A DNA stretch of 12,457 bases. It comes from Pseudomonadota bacterium. GTDB lineage: Bacteria > Pseudomonadota > Alphaproteobacteria > Caulobacterales > Caulobacteraceae. Positions within the stretch are counted from its first letter, which is position 1, and each line of letters starts with the position of its first letter. Under the pieces are notes generated by a model that was not told the origin of the DNA, ran no database searches, and saw nothing but the letters and a program-made list of their open reading frames with translations. The position numbers and the translations under genes are program-made. Positions 8,193-12,457 of this stretch are shown in pieces. The stretch lies in the NCBI GenBank assembly GCA_023409795.1, contig JAEYQX010000166.1:1-12457 (forward strand), written 5' to 3'.

Positions 8193-8245
8193 TTGATGGC
8201 GCAGATAAGACGGTTAAGGTTCGGGCCGGTTTCAATGTGGGAGGA
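8193..8245 (+). promoter_or_regulatory. Possible promoter and Shine-Dalgarno of the M16 peptidase gene
   Basis: TTGATG (8193-8198) is followed after 16 bases by TAAGGT (8215-8220), a weak -35/-10 pair. GGGAGGA (8239-8245) is a strong Shine-Dalgarno seven bases before the ATG at 8253. It fixes that start against the in-frame ATGs at 8193 and 8196, which would put 19-20 residues before the signal peptide. The ribosome site is convincing; the promoter is not. Confidence 0.45.
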
Positions 8246-8252
8246 TCGGCCT

Positions 8253-11132
8253 ATGCGTCGTCTGGTGAGCTCGGCCGCGGTGGCCGCTTTGATGGTGGGC
8301 CTGGCCCCGGTTTCGGCGGGGGCCCATGCGGTGGTGTCGGCGTCGGCGTCGGGGGCGGCGTCGGGGGCGGCCTCGGCGGCGGTAGAGGCCCAGGCGCAGG
8401 AACTGCGCGGGGCACCGGTGGCCGACCTGATCGCGCGGGTCGACATTCCCTGGCAGAGGTTCCAGCTGGACAATGGCCTGACCGTCATCGTCAACGAGGA
8501 CCGCAAGGCCCCGGTCGTGGCCGTCAGCGTCTGGTATAACGTCGGCTCCAAGGATGAGCCCAAGGGCTCGACCGGCTTTGCCCACCTGTTCGAGCACCTG
8601 ATGTTCGGCGGCTCGGAAAACAGCCCGCACTCGCACATCCAGACGATGAATGCCGCAGGGGCCACGGCGCTGAACGGCACCACCTGGTTTGACCGCACCA
8701 ACTACTTCCAGACCGTGCCGACCCCGGCCCTGGACTATGCCCTCTATCTGGAGTCGGACCGCATGGGCCACCTGCTGGGCCAGGTGAGCCAGGAGGTGCT
8801 GGACCTGCAGCGCGGCGTCGTCCAGAACGAAAAGCGCCAGGGCGACAACCAGCCCTATGGCCTGACCTATTATGCCACGCTGGAAGCCCTGTTCCCGGAG
8901 GGCCACCCCTATCGCCACTCGACCATCGGCTCGATGGCTGACCTGGATGCGGCCAGCATGGAGACGGTGCGCCAGTGGTTCATCGACAACTATGGCCCGA
9001 ACAATGCGGTCCTGGTCCTGTCGGGCGACATCAACGAGGCCGAGGCCCGCGAACTGGTCACCAAGTATTTCGGCCATATCCCCGCCGGTGCCGTGAACAC
9101 CCCGGCCCAGGCGGACATCCCGACCCTGGCCGCGCCGATCAGCCAGACCCTGCATGACCGCGTGGCCCAGGCCCGCGTCAGCCGCACCTGGGTGGTGCCG
9201 GGCCTGCTGCATGAGGATGCGGTGCCGCTGAGCGTGGCCGCCTCGGTCCTGGGTGGCCTGAACTCGTCTCGCCTGGACAATGACCTGGTCCGTGGCGACC
9301 AGACCGCCTCCAGCGTCTCGGCGGGCAACCAGGCCTTCCAGCGCGTCGGCATGTTCTCCTATTCGGCCATGGTAAAGCCGGGCCAGGATCATGAGGCCGT
9401 GGCCGCGCGGATGGACGCCGCCTTCAACCGCCTGATGGCCGAGGGCCCGACCCAGGACGAGATCGACCGCGTCGTCACCCAGTATGCCTCGCGCACCATC
9501 CAGGGCCTGGAACAGGCCAATGGCAAGGCCTCGGTCCTGGCCGAGGGGCAGCTGTATGCCGGTGACCCGGAGCACTACAAGAACCAGCTGAAGCGCTTTG
9601 CCGCCGTGACGCCGGACCAGGTCAAGGCCGCCATGCAGCGCTGGCTGACCCGCCCGGTCTACAGCCAGACCGTCCTGCCGGGCGAGCGCGAGGCCTATAG
9701 CGAGGCCGCGGCCACCCCGTCGGGCGCGACCCCGACGCCGGCCGCTGAGATCGTGCGCACTCCGCGTGATCCGGCCCCGGCCATCGGCGAGGTCAAGAAC
9801 GTCGACTTCCCCGATGTCGAACGCGCCGTGCTGAACAACGGCATCGAGGTGGTCTATGCCCACTCGACCGCGGTGCCGGTGACGCGCATCGCCCTGGACT
9901 TCGACGCCGGCGTGGCCGCTGACCGGGCCGATCGCCTGGGGGCCCACACCCTGATGATCGACGTCATGCGCGAAGGCTCGACCACGCGCGACTCCCTGGC
10001 CCTGGCCGAGGCCCAGGAGCGCCTGGGTGCCTCGATGAACTTCGGCACCAGCATGGACCGGACCACGGCGTCGCTCAGCACCGTCTCGACCAACCTGGCC
10101 CCGTCGCTGACCCTGTTTGCCGACGTTTTGCGCAACCCGGCCTTTGCCCCGTCCGAGATCGAGCGCCTGCGCGCCCAGCGCCTGGCGCGCCTGGCCAGCG
10201 AGCAGACCCAGCCGGCCGCCCTGGCCGCCCGTGCCTTCCCGCCGCTGATCTATGGCGAGACCCATCCCTATGGCCGCCCTGCCATGGGTTCGGGCACGCC
10301 GGACGTGGTCACCGCCCTGACGCGCGAGGACCTGGTGGGCGAGCACCAGACCTGGATCCGCCCGGACAATGCCAAGCTGTTCGTCGTCTCCGACCTGCCT
10401 CTGGCCGAGGTCACGGCCCAGCTGAACGCCGCGCTGGGCGACTGGCAGGCCCCGTCGGTGGCCAAGGGCACCAAGGACTTCAGCCAGCCCCTGCCCCAGA
10501 CCACCAGCCGCATCGTCCTGATCGACCGCCCGCAATCGCCGCAGTCGATCATCATGGGCGGCCAGGTCCTGCCGGTGTCGGGCACGGATGACAACCTGAT
10601 CCTGGGCCTGGGCAATACGGTCCTGGGGGCCGACTTCATGAGCCGCATCAACGCCGACCTGCGCGAGACCAAGGGTTGGTCCTATGGCGTGCGGGGCAAT
10701 ATCTCGACCTATCAGGGCCGCTCGCCCTATATCGTCAACGCCCCGGTCCAGGCCGACCGCACCGGCGAGAGCGTCCAGGCCCTGCTGCATCAGTACAACC
10801 GCTTCCTGAACGGGGAAGGCGTGACGCCGCAGGAGCACGAGCGCACCATCCTGGGCGACACCCGCTCGCTGGCCGGCTCCTACGAGACCTCGAACGCCGT
10901 CCTGGGTGCCCTGCGCTCCAACGACCTGTATGGCCGCCCCGACGGCTACCAGGAAGGCCTGGCCGCGCGGATCAATGCCGCCACCGCCGCCCAGATGGAT
11001 GCCGCCGCAAAGGCCGCCATCGACCCGGCCAAGTTCGTCTGGGTCATCGTCGGTGACGCCGAGAAGGTCGCGCCCCAGCTGGAGGCCCTGGGCCTGCCGG
11101 TCGAGGTTCGCAAGGCCACCCCGGCCGAGTAA
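8253..11132 (+). CDS. Periplasmic M16 family zinc metallopeptidase, two-repeat form
   Basis: The product has 959 residues with a Sec signal peptide (MRRLVSSAAVAALMVGLAPV, probable cleavage near AHA at residue 26), so it works in the periplasm or outer envelope, degrading peptides. The N-terminal M16 domain (about 65-215) has the inverse zincin motif H111-LFE-H115, with E114 catalytic, and the third zinc ligand E193 in GVVQNEKRQ about 78 residues further. An M16_C domain follows (to about 420). After a Pro/Ala-rich linker (near 490-510) comes a second M16/M16_C half. It lacks the zinc motif (LGAHTLMIDVM stands at the corresponding place) but keeps the substrate-binding LRETKGWSYGVRG. One active and one inactive half forming a clam-shell is the family norm for pitrilysin-like enzymes. 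A 12-base tandem repeat lies between the signal peptide and the first domain. It is probably monocistronic, with its own terminator. Confidence 0.95.
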   Translation: MRRLVSSAAVAALMVGLAPVSAGAHAVVSASASGAASGAASAAVEAQAQELRGAPVADLIARVDIPWQRFQLDNGLTVIVNEDRKAPVVAVSVWYNVGSKDEPKGSTGFAHLFEHLMFGGSENSPHSHIQTMNAAGATALNGTTWFDRTNYFQTVPTPALDYALYLESDRMGHLLGQVSQEVLDLQRGVVQNEKRQGDNQPYGLTYYATLEALFPEGHPYRHSTIGSMADLDAASMETVRQWFIDNYGPNNAVLVLSGDINEAEARELVTKYFGHIPAGAVNTPAQADIPTLAAPISQTLHDRVAQARVSRTWVVPGLLHEDAVPLSVAASVLGGLNSSRLDNDLVRGDQTASSVSAGNQAFQRVGMFSYSAMVKPGQDHEAVAARMDAAFNRLMAEGPTQDEIDRVVTQYASRTIQGLEQANGKASVLAEGQLYAGDPEHYKNQLKRFAAVTPDQVKAAMQRWLTRPVYSQTVLPGEREAYSEAAATPSGATPTPAAEIVRTPRDPAPAIGEVKNVDFPDVERAVLNNGIEVVYAHSTAVPVTRIALDFDAGVAADRADRLGAHTLMIDVMREGSTTRDSLALAEAQERLGASMNFGTSMDRTTASLSTVSTNLAPSLTLFADVLRNPAFAPSEIERLRAQRLARLASEQTQPAALAARAFPPLIYGETHPYGRPAMGSGTPDVVTALTREDLVGEHQTWIRPDNAKLFVVSDLPLAEVTAQLNAALGDWQAPSVAKGTKDFSQPLPQTTSRIVLIDRPQSPQSIIMGGQVLPVSGTDDNLILGLGNTVLGADFMSRINADLRETKGWSYGVRGNISTYQGRSPYIVNAPVQADRTGESVQALLHQYNRFLNGEGVTPQEHERTILGDTRSLAGSYETSNAVLGALRSNDLYGRPDGYQEGLAARINAATAAQMDAAAKAAIDPAKFVWVIVGDAEKVAPQLEALGLPVEVRKATPAE
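8345..8380 (+). repeat. Tandem repeat, three 12-base units, inside the M16 gene
   Basis: GGCGTCGGGGGC occurs twice without change (8345-8356, 8357-8368), followed by a variant GGCCTCGGCGGC (8369-8380). In frame it encodes repeated Ala-Ser-Gly-Ala tetrapeptides in the linker behind the signal peptide. Because the unit is a multiple of three, changes in copy number would alter linker length without a frameshift. Confidence 0.85.
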
Positions 11133-11152
11133 CAACCGGGACTGAACCGCAG

Positions 11153-11183
11153 GGGGCCGGTGGAGCGATCCACCGGCCCCTTG
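11153..11183 (+). terminator. Strong hairpin terminator after the M16 gene
   Basis: GGGGCCGGTGGA (11153-11164) and TCCACCGGCCCC (11169-11180) form a perfect 12-base stem closed by a GCGA (GNRA-type) tetraloop, 20 bases after the stop. The following TTGTCATTT is only moderately T-rich, but the stem is very stable. Confidence 0.8.
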
Positions 11184-11217
11184 TCATTTCGGCCGCCAGC
11201 CAGAAATCCCGGCTTCA

Positions 11218-11275
11218 TATAACCTTGTTGCAAATGGACGTCTGGAGTCACAGACTGCCCGCTCCAGACAAGGAG
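11218..11275 (+). promoter_or_regulatory. Possible -10 element, leader hairpin and Shine-Dalgarno of the small secreted gene
   Basis: TATAAC (11218-11223) resembles a -10 element, but no good -35 stands at the right distance. Downstream, GTCTGGAG (11240-11247) and CTCCAGAC (11262-11269) are perfect inverted repeats, and the second arm touches the Shine-Dalgarno AAGGAG (11270-11275), seven bases before the ATG at 11283. A competing shorter stem, GTCTG (11240-11244) with CAGAC (11251-11255), uses the same left arm. Confidence 0.45.
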
Positions 11276-11282
11276 ACGGGCC

Positions 11283-11636
11283 ATGCTGCTGATCTTGACC
11301 TCTGTCGTCAGCCTTTCCCTCGCTGCGGGCCAGGTTGAAGCGACCCCGGAACAGGCCGAGCCGGAGCGCCAGCGCCTGCGCGACTCCACCACCATCAACC
11401 CGCCGGGCATGGTGGTCGCCCGGGGCCCGACCCTGACCGGCGAGACCAAGACGGTCTGCCGTCGCGAACGCCCGATGGACAGCAACATCCTGCAGCGGGT
11501 CTGCCGGGTCGTGCCGGTGAACAGCAGCCAGAGAACCCGCGTCAACGACGACCACATCCGCGAGCTGCAGCGCCTGCCGCAGAACGCCGAGTTCGGCTCG
11601 CCCGGCCGCTCGCCGGGTGGCCGCTCGGTCTTCTAG
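11283..11636 (+). CDS. Small secreted hypothetical protein with paired CR motifs
   Basis: The product has 117 residues, with an uncharged hydrophobic N-terminus that looks like a short signal peptide (MLLILTSVVSLSLAAG, cleavage likely between residues 16 and 20), followed by a charged, Glu/Arg-rich stretch. The core is TVCRRERPMDSNILQRVCRV, with Cys59 and Cys74 each followed by Arg. This resembles a short CR-x-x-x-x-GS-x-x-x-x-x-CR pattern I recognise in many small exported proteins of alphaproteobacteria and xanthomonads whose function is not known. The two cysteines probably form a disulfide in the periplasm. The C-terminus is Gly/Pro/Ser/Arg-rich and probably disordered. The start is supported by AAGGAG seven bases upstream. 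It lies between the M16 terminator and cobT, reading in the same direction. The ORF is likely real; no function is assigned. Confidence 0.75.
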   Translation: MLLILTSVVSLSLAAGQVEATPEQAEPERQRLRDSTTINPPGMVVARGPTLTGETKTVCRRERPMDSNILQRVCRVVPVNSSQRTRVNDDHIRELQRLPQNAEFGSPGRSPGGRSVF

Positions 11637-11655
11637 GGCCCGCCCCCACGACACC

Positions 11656-11704
11656 GGGGACCAGTCGCGAGCGGCGTGATCGCACAACAATCCCGACTGG
11701 CCCC
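11656..11704. other. Intergenic stem-loop upstream of cobT
   Basis: GGGG-A-CCAGTCG (11656-11667) pairs with CGACTGG-CCCC (11694-11704): seven plus four base pairs with one bulged A, enclosing a 26-base loop that could hold a small inner stem (GCGA 11667-11670 with TCGC 11680-11683). It lies 20 bases after the stop of the small secreted gene and 36 bases before cobT. It could act as a weak terminator or as a cobT leader structure. There is no T-tract, and the sequence does not show the features of a cobalamin riboswitch. Confidence 0.4.
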
Positions 11705-11739
11705 TTAATCCCTGGCACAGGGTGGTCTATGTGAAGATC

Positions 11740-12457
11740 ATGCCTGCCGCCCAGACCCCTGCTGAAACCTTCAAGCGCGCCCTGGCCCATGCCGCGCGCG
11801 CCTTGGCCGAGAAGGCCGAGCTGGAAGTCCACTTCAGCAATGAGGGGCCCAGGCTGGCCAATGGGGTCCTGACCCTGCCCCACCCGCCGCGCGACCCGGG
11901 CGCGCCCGAAAGCGCCAGCCTGCGCGGCCAGGCGGACCGGCTGGCCCTGCGCCTGTCCAACCATGACCCGGCCCTCAATGCCCGCCAGCGCCCGATGGAC
12001 CGCGACGCCGCCGAGGTCTTTGACGCCGTCGAGCAGGCCCGCATCGAGGCCGTGGGCGCGCGCGGGCTGAAAGGGGTCCAGGCCAACCTGGCCGCGGCCC
12101 TGCTGACGCGGCTGGAGAAGGCCGGCCTGCTCCGGGCCGAGGCCGAGCGGGTGCCGGTCGCCGAGGCAGCGGCCCTGCTGGTGCGCGAGCGCCTGACCGG
12201 CCAGCCCGCTCCCGATGGCGCGCGCACCATGCTGGACCAGGTCCGCGCCCAGCTGGAAGCCAAGGCGGGGCCTGAGCTGGATGCCCTGGTCGACGTGGCC
12301 GAGGACCAGGATGCCTTTGCCCGCCGCCTGAAGGCCGTGCTGCGCGCCCTGGACCTGGATCCCGGTGACGCCGAGGGCAGCGACAGCGACGACGACCAGG
12401 GCGAGGACGAACCCGACAAGCCCCAGGACGACCAGCCCGACGAGCAGGAGCAGGAAG
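11740..12457 (+). CDS. cobT: Cobaltochelatase subunit CobT, partial (5' part)
   Basis: The frame is open from ATG 11740 to the window end (239 residues, no stop). CobT works with CobN and the AAA+ subunit CobS in the ATP-dependent insertion of cobalt into hydrogenobyrinic acid a,c-diamide, in the aerobic route to cobalamin; the complex is cytoplasmic. The N-terminus matches the family: ETFKRALAHAARALAEKAEL, then LPHPPRDP, RGQADRLALRLSNHDPALN and VEQARIEAVGARGLKGVQAN. The last 33 visible residues (from about 207) are a dense Asp/Glu linker, which in this family precedes the C-terminal von Willebrand A/MIDAS domain, here outside the window. Typical length is about 600-640 residues. An in-frame GTG at 11731 has better spacing from AGGG (11719-11722) and may be the true start, adding three residues. 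Confidence 0.93.
   Translation, partial: MPAAQTPAETFKRALAHAARALAEKAELEVHFSNEGPRLANGVLTLPHPPRDPGAPESASLRGQADRLALRLSNHDPALNARQRPMDRDAAEVFDAVEQARIEAVGARGLKGVQANLAAALLTRLEKAGLLRAEAERVPVAEAAALLVRERLTGQPAPDGARTMLDQVRAQLEAKAGPELDALVDVAEDQDAFARRLKAVLRALDLDPGDAEGSDSDDDQGEDEPDKPQDDQPDEQEQE

Noticed and set aside
6825..8250. Flanking direct repeats marking insertion of the islet
   Set aside because: I compared the two edges by eye and found only chance matches of a few bases. No convincing target-site duplication or att site was seen.
8232..11135. A 967-codon open frame on the minus strand opposite the M16 peptidase gene
   Set aside because: Its translation is His/Gln/Gly/Arg-rich with no domain pattern. 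It arises because stop codons are rare in the antisense of GC-rich codons. The plus-strand frame has clear M16 motifs.
11656..11739. A cobalamin riboswitch upstream of cobT
   Set aside because: The interval is too short and lacks the B12-box type conserved core. Only a simple stem-loop is present.

Overview
This is a GC-rich, gene-dense window from an alphaproteobacterium, most probably a member of the Caulobacterales close to Brevundimonas or Caulobacter. That placement is an inference from the gene set (aerobic cobaltochelatase CobT, LepA, a two-domain M16 peptidase, a TMEM43-family protein) and from codon use strongly biased to G/C at third positions. No rRNA gene is present to confirm it.

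Layout. On the minus strand at the left lie a two-component pair and a small lipoprotein. The 7TM sensor histidine kinase (982-2931) overlaps the NarL/LuxR-type response regulator (332-985) by an ATGA junction. A lipoprotein gene (238 down to beyond base 1) follows in the same direction. Divergent from the kinase, on the plus strand, are a secreted 150-residue protein of the PPC-like family (3129-3581) and a membrane protein of the TMEM43/LUMA family (3643-4827). Each is followed by a hairpin that may be a terminator. The housekeeping translation factor lepA (4963-6771) ends at a strong intrinsic terminator.

Between lepA and the next housekeeping-like gene is a short accessory islet (about 6830-8110) with clearly lower GC. 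It holds a 3'-truncated dinD-like gene (BRO-N/ANT type) converging on a complete gene for a predicted restriction-type nuclease with a DUF3883 (PD-(D/E)XK-like) C-terminal domain. Their 3' ends overlap, and the dinD similarity stops just before the stop codon of the nuclease gene. The two genes appear to have been brought together by a deletion or insertion.

After the islet come a large periplasmic M16 zinc peptidase (8253-11132) with a coding tandem repeat behind its signal peptide, a perfect 12-bp terminator hairpin, a small secreted hypothetical protein (11283-11636) preceded by a leader hairpin abutting its Shine-Dalgarno sequence, and the 5' part of cobT (11740 to the window end), a subunit of the aerobic cobaltochelatase of vitamin B12 synthesis.

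The most interesting region is the dinD/DUF3883 islet. The rest looks like core chromosome with a few small uncharacterised envelope proteins. No tRNA, rRNA, CRISPR array, insertion sequence or phage structural gene was seen, and no gap between genes exceeds 200 bases.
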